Shown here one piece after another: positions 7,334 to 15,042 of a stretch of DNA of 32,778 nt. The translations under genes were made by a program, and so were the position numbers. The notes beneath the pieces were generated by a model, which saw only the letters and a program-made list of their open reading frames with translations, did no database searches and was not told the DNA's origin. Origin of the DNA: Luteitalea sp. (GTDB lineage Bacteria > Acidobacteriota > Vicinamibacteria > Vicinamibacterales > Vicinamibacteraceae); NCBI GenBank assembly GCA_009377605.1, contig WHTT01000056.1, positions 9,159-41,936 on the forward strand. The letters run 5' to 3'. Numbering within the stretch: the first letter of the stretch is position 1; each line of letters opens with the position of its first letter.

Positions 7334-8155
7334 TTAGAACCGCACCACGCCTGCGAGGTAGACGCCTCGTAATTCCAGATCGCCAAAATCCTGGTCGATA
7401 TCGTAGCTGACATCGAGGCTGCGATAGCCGAATTGCGCCCCGACGCGGTCGGTGATGTTCACGGTGCCATAGATGTCGTAGTCGAAGTATCGACCGTTCC
7501 AGTCGCGGTCCTCGTCCTCTGGCAACCGAAAGCCGGTCGCTTCGCCGGTGATCGAGATGTTCGGCAGGACGTAGAAACGTGCGATGGCGCCCACAGCCGG
7601 TATGGGCGCGTTGGCCTCGGAGAACTCTGAGTTCACTGGGCTCTCGAGCTCCGCACGGACACGAGTGTAGCGCCCTTCGAGGAGAAGGCCGACGAACCCG
7701 CGATCGCGGTAGAGGAAGTCGTATTCGTAACCGAAGCGCACCGTGTGCCAATCGAGTGCGCTCTGCACCGGGAGGCCGACGTCGTATTGGATCCCGTTGA
7801 AGACGACCGTGCGGCGCAGGATACCGTCCGCATCGTATGAGCCTCGGAAGTACTGGAGTCGTAGCTTGTGCTTGCGTCCGGGACGGAGCACCACGCGCAG
7901 CTCAGGTAGCCGCTTCTTGGCGACACCGAGATCTTCGACGAAATCAATCTCGGTTCCCCCTATCCCAAATTGCTCGCTCGAGATCACGAAGGTCGGCGTC
8001 GGGTTCCAGAGCGCGGCCCCGATCTCGATAGTGTAGGTCTCTCCGGTCGCGACGTTGGATGGTTGCCCCCGATACTGTCCGGCTGCTGGCACTACCGTCG
8101 CAGCGAGTACAAGCGGCACCGCGCACAGCCACAGACGACCACGGCTGACGAACAT
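7334..8155 (-). CDS. outer-membrane beta-barrel protein, unknown function
   Basis: The product is 273 aa with a clear signal peptide (MFVSRGRLWLCAVPLVLAAT, cleavage probably after AAG before QYRG). The rest alternates hydrophobic and polar residues with many aromatic ends, as in KHKLRLQYFRGSYD, WHTVRFGYEYDFLY and GFVGLLLEGRYTRV. It ends GVYLAGVVRF with a C-terminal Phe, the Bam recognition signature of outer-membrane proteins. No enzymatic motif is seen and its role is unknown. A weak ribosome site (TTGAGG) precedes the ATG. Confidence 0.75.
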   Translation of the reverse strand: MFVSRGRLWLCAVPLVLAATVVPAAGQYRGQPSNVATGETYTIEIGAALWNPTPTFVISSEQFGIGGTEIDFVEDLGVAKKRLPELRVVLRPGRKHKLRLQYFRGSYDADGILRRTVVFNGIQYDVGLPVQSALDWHTVRFGYEYDFLYRDRGFVGLLLEGRYTRVRAELESPVNSEFSEANAPIPAVGAIARFYVLPNISITGEATGFRLPEDEDRDWNGRYFDYDIYGTVNITDRVGAQFGYRSLDVSYDIDQDFGDLELRGVYLAGVVRF

Positions 8156-8345
8156 GACCTCAACCCTTCACGCCCCGGATTTTGTGCTGTAGCACGCCGG
8201 AAATGGCGCGCTCGCCGCGATGAACGTTCGTCGAACGGGCAGGAAGACGAGGACCTGCAGCCGTGCAGTCCGCTGGGAACGAATGCAACGGCAGAATAGC
8301 ACGGGAGCCAGCTTGGAGGCTAGGGCGTCACGGGAATCGGGAAAC

Positions 8346-8555
8346 ACCCTTCGACTCGCTTCGCTCGCTTACCCCTCGACTGCGCTCGGGGTGACCCTGA
8401 GCCTGTCGCCTTTCGACGTCGCTCAAGGCGACCCCGAGCGTCGTCGAGGGGTCGAAGGGTCAGGGCATTCTCCCTGAAACTGGCTCCCTGAAACTGGCTT
8501 GCCATGAGCGAGCCTTCGGCTCGCCGCGAGGCGAGCGGAAGGCGAGTCGAATGGA
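8346..8555. repeat. palindromic dispersed repeat (copy 2), nested hairpins
   Basis: ACCCTTCGAC at 8346-8355 pairs with GTCGAAGGGT at 8451-8460, and ACCCCTCGAC at 8371-8380 pairs with GTCGAGGGGT at about 8443-8452, so the region can form one long nested hairpin. A 14-bp direct duplication (TCCCTGAAACTGGC at 8471-8484 and 8485-8498) follows. Blocks match the copy at 3288-3389, including the terminal GCGAGCGGAAGGCGAGTCGA. The preceding 8156-8345 between the divergent barrel and ABC genes holds nothing recognisable apart from their presumed promoters. Confidence 0.8.
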
Positions 8556-8613
8556 AGGTTATACTGGCCTGACCGGTCACTTTCACGTGGCCTTGGAGGT
8601 TTACTCGTCGGCA

Positions 8614-10395
8614 ATGTCCTCACCGTCTGCCCGCCTGTGGCCGTACATCCAACGTCACCGGCGCGACGTGCTGCGCGGGCTTGGTTGCGCAATCGGCGCG
8701 ACGGCCGTTTCCCTGGTCAGCCCGTGGATCTTGAAGTACGCGGTGGACGACCTGGCGCAGGGGGTCACCGCCGGCAAGTTGCGCCTCTACGCCGCGCTGC
8801 TCCTCGCCGTGGCGCTGGTTGGAGGCATCTTCCGCTTCCTGATGCGACGCATCGTCATCGGTGTGTCACGCGTCATCGAGTACGACCTGCGCAACGACTT
8901 CTTCGCGCACTTCGAACGCTGGGCGATGGCCGACTTCCAGCGCCATCGGACCGGCGACCTGATGTCGCGCGCGACCAACGATCTCAGCGCCGTGCGCATG
9001 ATGGTGGGGCCTGCCGTCATGTACGCTGCGTCGACGGTCTTTCTGTTCGTCGTCGCACTGGCGCTGATGTTTTCCTTGAGCGTCAAGCTGACGCTCATCG
9101 CGCTCATCCCGCTGCCATTCGTGAGCCTGGCGGTCAAGTACTTCGGTGATGCCATCCATCGGCGGTTCGAGCAAATCCAGGAGCAGCTCGCCGATATCAG
9201 CGCGATCGTCCAGGAGGCGCTGGCAGGGGTGCGCGTCGTCCGTGCCTACCGCCAAGAGCCTCACGAGCTCAGGCGGTTCCGAGAGGCAAACGACGAGTAC
9301 GTCGCACGTAACCGCCGGCTCGTGCAGCTTCAAGGGTTGCTCTACCCGAGCCTGACGTTCTTTCTTGGCATCGCCAGCCTGCTCGTCCTGTGGGTGGGAA
9401 GCCGGGAAGTCATTGCTGGACGACTCTCGATTGGGGAGTTCGTGGCATTCATGACGTATCTGACGATGCTGAGCTGGCCGATGATGGCCTTCGGTTGGGT
9501 GACGAACCTGCTGCAGCGCGGCACGGCGTCCTGGAAGCGCATGCTGGACCTACTCGACGTAACGCCCACGATCACGGACCAGGTGGGAGAGCCGCTCGAA
9601 TCCAACGTCATCCTGCGCGGCGCAATCGCGTTCGACCGGCTCACGTTCGCCTACGACACGGAGCCAGTCCTCGCAGACATCTCCTTCCGTGTGGATCCCG
9701 GTCAGACCGTCGCGGTGGTCGGGCCGACCGGGAGCGGCAAGTCGACGCTCCTGCAGCTCGTTGCCCGGCTGCACGATCCTCCGCCCGGCACGGTGTTCGT
9801 AGACGAGATCGATGTGCGCCGGCTGCCGCTCTTGACACTCCGCAGAGCCATCGGCTTCGTGCCGCAGGAGCCGTTTCTCTTTTCGGACACGCTGGCGGCA
9901 AATATTGCCTTCAGTGCAAGCGGTCCGCCTTCGCTCGGCTCCGCCGAGCTTCGGCGAGACGGGCCCACTGATCGCATTCGCTGGGCCGCGAGCGTCGCAC
10001 GGTTGGACGCGGATGTCGCGCAGTTCCCGCGCGGCTACGACAGCATGGTCGGCGAACGGGGAATCACTTTGTCGGGCGGACAGAAGCAGCGCACGGCCCT
10101 TGCGCGCGCGCTCATGGTCGATCCGCGCATCTTGATCCTGGACGATGCGCTGTCGGCAGTGGACACGTACACGGAAGAAGAAATCCTGCAGCGGTTGCGC
10201 GATGTGAGGCGACAGCGAACGGCGCTCGTTGTATCGCACCGCGTGTCGACGGTGCGTGATGCCGACCTGATCCTCGTGCTGGACCGTGGCCGCATCATCG
10301 AGCGCGGCACTCATACTGATCTCGTCGCGCACGGCGGCGCCTATGCGGAGCTGTATCGGAAGCAGCTTCTCGAGGAGGAGCTGGCAGCCTCTTGA
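8614..10395 (+). CDS. ABC exporter subunit with degenerate Walker B (MdlA-like)
   Basis: The product is 593 aa from the ATG at 8614 (MSSPSARLWPYIQRH). An earlier ATG at 8551 lies inside a repeat and is rejected; GGAGG at 8595-8599 is the likely ribosome site, somewhat far. The first 310 residues are the six-helix exporter membrane domain, the rest the nucleotide-binding domain: Walker A GPTGSGKST (370-378), signature LSGGQKQR (from 486), Walker B ILILDDALSAVD. Asp511 stands where the catalytic Glu should be, as in MdlA and other degenerate-site subunits. It should pair with the next gene as a heterodimer. Residues about 438-448 are encoded by a palindromic repeat. The substrate is unknown. 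Confidence 0.92.
   Translation: MSSPSARLWPYIQRHRRDVLRGLGCAIGATAVSLVSPWILKYAVDDLAQGVTAGKLRLYAALLLAVALVGGIFRFLMRRIVIGVSRVIEYDLRNDFFAHFERWAMADFQRHRTGDLMSRATNDLSAVRMMVGPAVMYAASTVFLFVVALALMFSLSVKLTLIALIPLPFVSLAVKYFGDAIHRRFEQIQEQLADISAIVQEALAGVRVVRAYRQEPHELRRFREANDEYVARNRRLVQLQGLLYPSLTFFLGIASLLVLWVGSREVIAGRLSIGEFVAFMTYLTMLSWPMMAFGWVTNLLQRGTASWKRMLDLLDVTPTITDQVGEPLESNVILRGAIAFDRLTFAYDTEPVLADISFRVDPGQTVAVVGPTGSGKSTLLQLVARLHDPPPGTVFVDEIDVRRLPLLTLRRAIGFVPQEPFLFSDTLAANIAFSASGPPSLGSAELRRDGPTDRIRWAASVARLDADVAQFPRGYDSMVGERGITLSGGQKQRTALARALMVDPRILILDDALSAVDTYTEEEILQRLRDVRRQRTALVVSHRVSTVRDADLILVLDRGRIIERGTHTDLVAHGGAYAELYRKQLLEEELAAS
9926..9956. repeat. palindromic element inside ABC exporter coding sequence
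   Basis: CGCCTTCGCTCGG (9926-9938) and CCGAGCTTCGGCG (9944-9956) form a hairpin with a five-base loop and a three-base internal mismatch. It translates as PPSLGSAELR, in a place where homologous exporters run from NIAFG directly into the helical subdomain. It resembles the larger element in the HAD gene at 22824-22912. Confidence 0.65.
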
Positions 10396-10398
10396 AAG

Positions 10399-10426
10399 TG
10401 GCCACTGACCACTGGCCACTGACCAC
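10399..10426. repeat. 14-bp tandem duplication between the two ABC genes
   Basis: TGGCCACTGACCAC is present twice in perfect tandem (10399-10412 and 10413-10426), filling most of the 40-bp gap between the exporter genes. It leaves no Shine-Dalgarno sequence in front of the second gene's ATG. Confidence 0.85.
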
Positions 10427-10435
10427 TACTCAAAA

Positions 10436-12286
10436 ATGCAGGAAGAAGAGGCCCTCGGCAAAGCGTACGACGCGCGGCTGATGAAGCGGCTGCTGCGCTA
10501 TCTGTGGCCATATCGTCGCTCAGCGGCGTTGGCGCTGGTAGCCATCATTGCATCGGCCGTTTTGCAGCTCGCCCAACCGTACCTGACCAAGCTCGCCATC
10601 GATCACTATATCGCCACCAGCGACGTCTCCGGGGTGAACCGCATCGCGCTGATCTTTCTCGCAGTGCTCATAGGGGGCTTCGCGCTGGAGTACCTCGAGA
10701 CCTGGACCCTGCAGATGATGGGGCAGCGGATCATGTACGATTTGCGCCTCGAAATCTACGAGCATCTCCAGCGCCTCGGCCTGAGGTTCTACGATCGCAA
10801 TCCGGTCGGCAGACTGATGACGCGGGTCACGACCGACGTCGACGTCCTGAATGATCTGTTCACCGCGGGCGTCATTGCGGTCTTTGGCGACGTCTTCACC
10901 TTGCTGGGCATCATGGTCGTGATGGTTGCCCTGGACTGGCGCCTGGCGCTCCTTGCCTTTTGCGTGCTGCCGTTGATTGCGTGGGTTACGGAATGGTTCC
11001 GTCGTCATGCGCGCGAATCGTACCGTGCCGTGCGGGTGCTGGTAGCGCGCATCAACGCGTTCCTCCAGGAGCACCTGACGGGCATGACGACGGTGCAGCT
11101 CTTCGGCCAAGAGGAGCGAATCTTCAACCGCTTCGACGACATCAACCGGCGCCACCGCGACGCGCACATCCGGTCCGTCTTCTACTATGCGGTCTTCTAT
11201 CCGGTGATCGAGATCATTGGCGCGCTGGCCGCTGCGCTCATCGTGTGGCAGGGCGGCAGCTGGGTCATGGAGGGAACCGTGACACTCGGCACGCTCGTCG
11301 CCTTTCTCCAGTACACGCGCCGGTTCTTTCAGCCGATCAGCGATCTGTCGGAGAAGTTCAACCTGCTCCAGTCGGCGATGGCCTCGTCCGAGCGGATCTT
11401 CGCGCTGCTCGACGAGCCAGAAGAAGAAAGCCGTCGAAACGTGCTGCGGCCGGCGGGAGAAGCAGCGGTGGCCAAGCCGCTCCACGAACCTTCATCAGGA
11501 GGGGATCCGCATCACCGCGGTGGGCCGCAGATCGAGCTCGACCACGTCTGGTTCGCCTACGACGGAGAAGAGTACGTCTTGCGGGACGTCTCGTTCGCCG
11601 TTGCAGCCGGCGAGCGCGTCGGCATTGTCGGCGCGACCGGCGCGGGGAAGTCGACGCTGATCAACCTGCTCATGCGGTTCTACGATGTCCGGCGAGGTCG
11701 CATCGTGATGGACGGAACGGACATCCGCGAGATGGTGCGGGAGCATCTGCGGTCGCGCTTTGGTCTCGTGCTCCAGGATGTGCACCTCTTCTCGGGCACG
11801 ATTGCCAGCAACATTCGCTTGGGGCACGACGATATCGCGGATGACGCGATCCACCGCGCGGCACGCGCGGTGCACGCCGATCGGTTCATCGAGCGTCTCC
11901 CATACGGCTACGACACGCCGGTCGCTGAACGTGGCGCCACATTGTCGGTCGGGCAGAAGCAGCTTCTCTCGTTTGCTCGTGCCTTGGCCTTCGACCCGCA
12001 AGTCTTGCTCTTGGACGAGGCCACCTCGAGCATCGATACCGAGACGGAGCTGCTGATCCGCGAAGCGCTGGCGGTGCTGATGAAAGGCCGAACGACGATC
12101 GCCATTGCGCATCGCCTATCGACCATTCAGGACATGGACAAGATTCTCGTGCTTCACAAGGGAGAGCTGCGGGAAGCGGGCACGCACCAAGAGTTGCTGG
12201 CTCGCCGCGGCATTTACTACAAGTTGTATCAGTTGCAGTACAAAGAACAGGAAGTGACAGCGGGCGTCGCGGAGAGCGGCGACTAG
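10436..12286 (+). CDS. ABC exporter subunit with catalytic ATPase site (MdlB-like)
   Basis: The product is 616 aa. After a short acidic start (MQEEEALGKAYDARLMKR) comes the six-helix membrane domain (about 30-320) and the nucleotide-binding domain: Walker A GATGAGKST (399-407), signature LSVGQKQLLSFARAL (from 503, Val505 replacing Gly), Walker B VLLLDEATSSID with catalytic Glu528. The LSVGQ signature and intact Glu are the pattern of MdlB-type partners. In a heterodimer the weak signature faces the Asp511 Walker B of the upstream subunit, making one degenerate site. A linker at about residues 330-365 (SSGGDPHHRGGP) is longer than usual. The stop overlaps the convergent 3D-domain gene by four bases. 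Confidence 0.93.
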   Translation: MQEEEALGKAYDARLMKRLLRYLWPYRRSAALALVAIIASAVLQLAQPYLTKLAIDHYIATSDVSGVNRIALIFLAVLIGGFALEYLETWTLQMMGQRIMYDLRLEIYEHLQRLGLRFYDRNPVGRLMTRVTTDVDVLNDLFTAGVIAVFGDVFTLLGIMVVMVALDWRLALLAFCVLPLIAWVTEWFRRHARESYRAVRVLVARINAFLQEHLTGMTTVQLFGQEERIFNRFDDINRRHRDAHIRSVFYYAVFYPVIEIIGALAAALIVWQGGSWVMEGTVTLGTLVAFLQYTRRFFQPISDLSEKFNLLQSAMASSERIFALLDEPEEESRRNVLRPAGEAAVAKPLHEPSSGGDPHHRGGPQIELDHVWFAYDGEEYVLRDVSFAVAAGERVGIVGATGAGKSTLINLLMRFYDVRRGRIVMDGTDIREMVREHLRSRFGLVLQDVHLFSGTIASNIRLGHDDIADDAIHRAARAVHADRFIERLPYGYDTPVAERGATLSVGQKQLLSFARALAFDPQVLLLDEATSSIDTETELLIREALAVLMKGRTTIAIAHRLSTIQDMDKILVLHKGELREAGTHQELLARRGIYYKLYQLQYKEQEVTAGVAESGD

Positions 12287-12810
12287 CTTTCGCGACCTCC
12301 GTGGTCCACCATCACCTTGCGCTCGCGGCGGTGAAAGAGCTCCTTGGCGCGCTCCGGGCCGCTCGTGCCAGGGCTCCACCCCAGCCGAAGCACCGTGAGC
12401 TTGATCGGCCGGCGCCCGAATCGAAGCGCTTCGTGGCAGCTCCACATGTAGAGGTCGACCGCTCGGCCCTGCACCTTGGGCCCTGTGTCCATGATGGTGT
12501 AGACGCCGTTGTAGCGCGGGATCGCGGCGTCGACCTGGATCACGGAGCCAACCGGCAAGAGGGCAGGATCTGCGGCGGCAATGCCTCTTCGAACCGTCGC
12601 GCCCGAGGCCGTCGTCCTCCCTTTGCAATAAGCGGTTGCGCTGAAGCGCAGGCGTGCGCCCATGGCAGGTGGGGCAGACAGCTCAGGTACTTCGACTTGC
12701 CTGGGTGCATAACGTGAATCGAGGATGGTCCCCTCATAGAGCAGGCAGAAGCCCAGGACGGCCCCAGCCGCGACCACGATGCGCCGTTGGAAGGAGCTCG
12801 CTAGAAGCAT
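12283..12810 (-). CDS. 3D-domain protein, putative exported cell-wall enzyme
   Basis: The product is about 175 aa from the ATG at 12810 (MLLASSFQRRIVVAAGAVLG), giving an N-terminal membrane anchor or signal. The 3D domain follows: LRFSATAYCKG, GIAAADPALLPVGSVIQV, YTIMDTGPKVQGRAVDLYM. The conserved Asp residues that name the domain are visible, in the double-psi barrel seen in MltA and resuscitation-promoting lytic enzymes. It probably acts on peptidoglycan, but no substrate can be named. The start lies 77 bp inside the upstream thiL gene in another frame; a start nearer 12734 has no obvious codon, and one at 12876 is possible. Confidence 0.78.
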   Translation of the reverse strand: MLLASSFQRRIVVAAGAVLGFCLLYEGTILDSRYAPRQVEVPELSAPPAMGARLRFSATAYCKGRTTASGATVRRGIAAADPALLPVGSVIQVDAAIPRYNGVYTIMDTGPKVQGRAVDLYMWSCHEALRFGRRPIKLTVLRLGWSPGTSGPERAKELFHRRERKVMVDHGGRES

Positions 12811-13930
12811 CAGCAAAATGCCGAAAGCCGCCCGGCAGCTGCTCGGTCCGCCCGTTTCGCACGAGATCGAGCACAACTGGCGGCAGCACGCGGCCGATCC
12901 GCGTCACCGGGACGCGTCCGGCGCCAGCGACGGTTGCGAGAAAGCGGCGTGTCGAGCGCTGGGAAACGGCGAACAGCAGCTCGTAATCCTCGCCGCCAGA
13001 GAGCGCCAACGTAAGAGGATCCGCGCCCAGTCGCGAGGCCACCTCGCGCGCGGAGGCATCGACCGGAATCGCCTCGGCGTCGATTTCGACGCCGATCCCA
13101 CTGGCCGAAGCCATCTGACGGAGGGCATCAGCGAGGCCGTCACTGAGATCTACGCACGCCCTTGCTGCGCGCGCCCGGCCAACGGATTGCCCAATGCGAC
13201 TCCGAACATCCGGCCTGAAGTAGCGTTGTAGCGCCGGAGCGACCGCCGGCTCCAGGTGCGTCAATGGCTCAGCTTGTAAGCCAGCTCGCCCTTCCGCCGG
13301 CGCAAAAGGTGATTCTACCCCGGCCAGCCAAGAATCCGTACGCTCGAGCGCGCTGGTCCGTTGCAACCAGAGTAAGCCGGCCGCGGCCCCACCCAGTGAG
13401 CCAGTGACGTACAGCGAATCCCCAACTCGCGCGCCATGGCGATAGAGCAGCTTGCGGCGCTTCGCCGCTCCAATGGCGGTGACGTCGACGAAGAGGGGCC
13501 CTGGGCTGAGACTGATGTTGCCACCCACGAGCCCCATGCGGTTCGCGCGCGCCACATCGATGAAGGCGGCGACGAGGGCGACGAGCGCAGCGACCGACAG
13601 CGTAGCCGGCAGACCAAGTGAAAGGAGAGCCGCGTGCGGTGTGGCGCCCATGGCCGCCAGATCACTGAGGTTGACGAGCAGCGCTTTGGCGCCGACATCG
13701 GATGGTGTGCTCCAGGGACGGCGGAAGTGCACCTCCTCGACCAGCGAGTCGGTCGTCACCACCGCGAGATGATTTTGCACACGATCGAGCACGGCCGCAT
13801 CGTCGCCAATCCCGGTGACGATCTCCGGTGGCGCGGGTGGGGCCACGCGCCGGATCCAGTCGATGATTGCTTGCTCGCCAACCTCAGCGACGGTTGCGTT
13901 GGCCGGGAGATCACAATCAGGTGTTGCCAT
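12734..13930 (-). CDS. thiL: thiamine-monophosphate kinase
   Basis: The product is 398 aa. ThiL phosphorylates thiamine monophosphate to the active diphosphate cofactor. Family motifs are clear: VTGIGDDAAVL, VVTTDSLVEEVHF, GAKALLVNLSDLAAMGA, SLYVTGSLGGAAAGL, ACVDLSDGLADAL and LALSGGEDYELLFAV. At about 398 residues it is longer than the usual 320-340: an extra segment follows GLLWLQRTS (about residues 190-225), and the C-terminal 40 residues look non-conserved and overlap the next gene. It starts with ATG (MATPDCDLP). It is downstream of zapA and 6S RNA on the same strand. Confidence 0.92.
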   Translation of the reverse strand: MATPDCDLPANATVAEVGEQAIIDWIRRVAPPAPPEIVTGIGDDAAVLDRVQNHLAVVTTDSLVEEVHFRRPWSTPSDVGAKALLVNLSDLAAMGATPHAALLSLGLPATLSVAALVALVAAFIDVARANRMGLVGGNISLSPGPLFVDVTAIGAAKRRKLLYRHGARVGDSLYVTGSLGGAAAGLLWLQRTSALERTDSWLAGVESPFAPAEGRAGLQAEPLTHLEPAVAPALQRYFRPDVRSRIGQSVGRARAARACVDLSDGLADALRQMASASGIGVEIDAEAIPVDASAREVASRLGADPLTLALSGGEDYELLFAVSQRSTRRFLATVAGAGRVPVTRIGRVLPPVVLDLVRNGRTEQLPGGFRHFADASSELLPTAHRGRGWGRPGLLPAL

Positions 13931-13993
13931 CAGGAACGGAATTCGTGCGTGAGGCTCGAAGCCGTCGCGTGGCGTTCGAGATTCAGAGGGTGG

Positions 13994-14171
13994 TACCCGC
14001 GATGCCGTGTGGGGACGTCGTTTGAACCTGCGATCGCAGGTGGAGCCGCTGTCTACAACCGCGTTTTAGGCTTCCTCTCACAGAGGCTTGCACACCACGC
14101 GGCGTCGCGGCTCACTTGTCAGAGAGTGTTGGCCCAAGACGACTGTCCATCCATCACCTGCACCGCAGGCA
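13994..14171 (-). ncRNA. ssrS: 6S RNA
   Basis: The minus strand directly after zapA, the classical ssrS position, has the 6S RNA plan. A closing stem joins TGCCTGCGGTGC (14171-14160) to GCATCGCGGGTA (14005-13994), 12 pairs with G-U. The conserved GAAGCCTAAAACGCGG (14074-14059) matches E. coli GAAGCCUUAAAACUGCG. A perfect hairpin CCTGCGATCGCAGG (14040-14027) is followed by GGTTCAAACGACG and CACGGCATC, as in E. coli. The length of 178 nt fits the 180-190 norm. 6S RNA mimics open promoter DNA and sequesters the housekeeping RNA polymerase. Ends are inferred from the stem. Confidence 0.88.
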
Positions 14172-14176
14172 ACCCC

Positions 14177-14182
14177 ATCTTA
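14177..14182 (-). promoter_or_regulatory. predicted -10 element of 6S RNA
   Basis: TAAGAT on the minus strand lies six bases before the start of the 12-bp closing stem of the 6S RNA, the correct distance for a -10. No convincing -35 was found 16-18 bp further upstream, inside the zapA 3' end. Confidence 0.45.
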
Positions 14183-14206
14183 CAACACAATGCAGGCCGT
14201 CGGTCC

Positions 14207-14512
14207 TCACTCTTTCAGCGCATCGTCGATGAGACGCTCGAGGTGCGCCGCACGCTGGAGGAGCTCGTTCGCGTTACTGTGGTCTTCCTCGCGGCTGCGG
14301 AAGAACTCGTCGGCGATATTGAGCGCTGCCACAACGGCAAGCTTGGTCGATTCGCCGATCGGTACTTGGTTGGCCGCGGCCTGCATCTTGCCGTCGACGT
14401 ACGCCGCCAGGCGGGCGACGTAGTCGTCCGACAAGTCGCTTTTCACGGGATAGCGAAGTCCCTGAATTTCGACAGACACGATTCGTGACGTGAATTCGCT
14501 AGGCTCACTCAT
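14207..14512 (-). CDS. zapA: cell division protein ZapA
   Basis: The product is 101 aa, starting MSEPSEFTSRIVSVEIQGLR. The ZapA N-terminal domain (VSVEIQGLRYPVKSDLSDDYV) and C-terminal coiled coil (STKLAVVAALNIADEFF followed by ANELLQRAAHLERLIDDAL) are visible. ZapA bundles FtsZ filaments at the division site. The frame is open to 14680, but the extra N-terminus is translated from an inverted repeat, so the ATG at 14512 is used. No Shine-Dalgarno sequence precedes it: the upstream bases are the pyrimidine-rich arm of a large hairpin. It is preceded by a ZapB-like gene and followed by 6S RNA. Confidence 0.88.
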   Translation of the reverse strand: MSEPSEFTSRIVSVEIQGLRYPVKSDLSDDYVARLAAYVDGKMQAAANQVPIGESTKLAVVAALNIADEFFRSREEDHSNANELLQRAAHLERLIDDALKE

Positions 14513-14513
14513 G

Positions 14514-14622
14514 GTGAAAAGGGGAGGAAGAAAACGGGGACAGTCCTCGTTTTCGATGTCATGACTTCGCCGACCCGTGCGAAAACGAGGGCTGTCCCCG
14601 TTTTCTTCCTCCCCTTTTTCAC
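14514..14622. repeat. long inverted repeat filling the zapB-zapA gap
   Basis: The left arm (14514-14555) begins GTGAAAAGGGGAGGAAGAAA and the right arm (14580-14622) is its reverse complement with one base difference and one extra base; the 24-base centre is unpaired. Both arms carry ACGGGGACAG(T/C)CCTCG, the core of a widespread dispersed repeat. The element begins at the ZapB-like stop codon and ends one base before the zapA ATG. Confidence 0.9.
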
Positions 14623-14903
14623 TACAGCTGTAGCGTTTCGAGCTGCTCGAGCATCTCCGAAACGCGGCTCCGAATAACATCGCGCTCTTCGCGCAGCGAC
14701 TTCATCTCGACGGCCACGTTCTCGGCTTCAGAGAGCCGCACGCGAAGGCCGTCGAGCTCGCGGTTCAGGTGTAGATTTTCCTCGGTCAGACGGGCTTGCT
14801 CCTGCCGAGACCGTTCCAAAACGCTAATAAGAAGCTTGATCTTCTCTTCCAGTCGATCGATGGGCCTCAGGTCGACGTTGACATCTTCGAGGGCCTTGGC
14901 CAT
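14622..14903 (-). CDS. ZapB-like cell division coiled-coil protein
   Basis: The product is 93 aa: MAKALEDVNVDLRPIDRLEE then a long amphipathic coiled coil (LISVLERSRQEQARLTEENL, LNRELDGLRVRLSEAENV and so on). Leu heptads and Glu/Arg at charged positions match the ZapB-like proteins coded just upstream of zapA in many bacteria, which bridge ZapA and the Z-ring. The assignment rests on location and coiled-coil form, as the sequence is low in specific motifs. GGAG about ten bases upstream of the ATG is a fair ribosome site. Confidence 0.65.
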   Translation of the reverse strand: MAKALEDVNVDLRPIDRLEEKIKLLISVLERSRQEQARLTEENLHLNRELDGLRVRLSEAENVAVEMKSLREERDVIRSRVSEMLEQLETLQL

Positions 14904-14984
14904 GTGCTCGTTCTCCGAATCCGAAATCCGCTCATGTGCGCCCGACCTGCGCCAGGTCTCGCCGTAGCGGACAGCCGGGTCTCC

Positions 14985-15014
14985 ATTTTACATTTCGTCG
15001 CGCGTTCGACCCAA
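14985..15014 (-). promoter_or_regulatory. candidate promoter for the zapB-zapA unit
   Basis: On the minus strand TTGGGT (15014-15009) and TAAAAT (14990-14985) are 18 bp apart, in the 139-bp gap between pheT and the zapB-like gene. The -10 is good (5/6), the -35 weak. Confidence 0.4.
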
Positions 15015-15042
15015 CCGCGATCTGGCTCGACGCCGAACGCTC

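Noticed and set aside
14513-14680. N-terminal extension of ZapA
   Set aside because: It is translated from the inverted repeat and the end of the ZapB-like gene; ZapA homology starts at the ATG at 14512.
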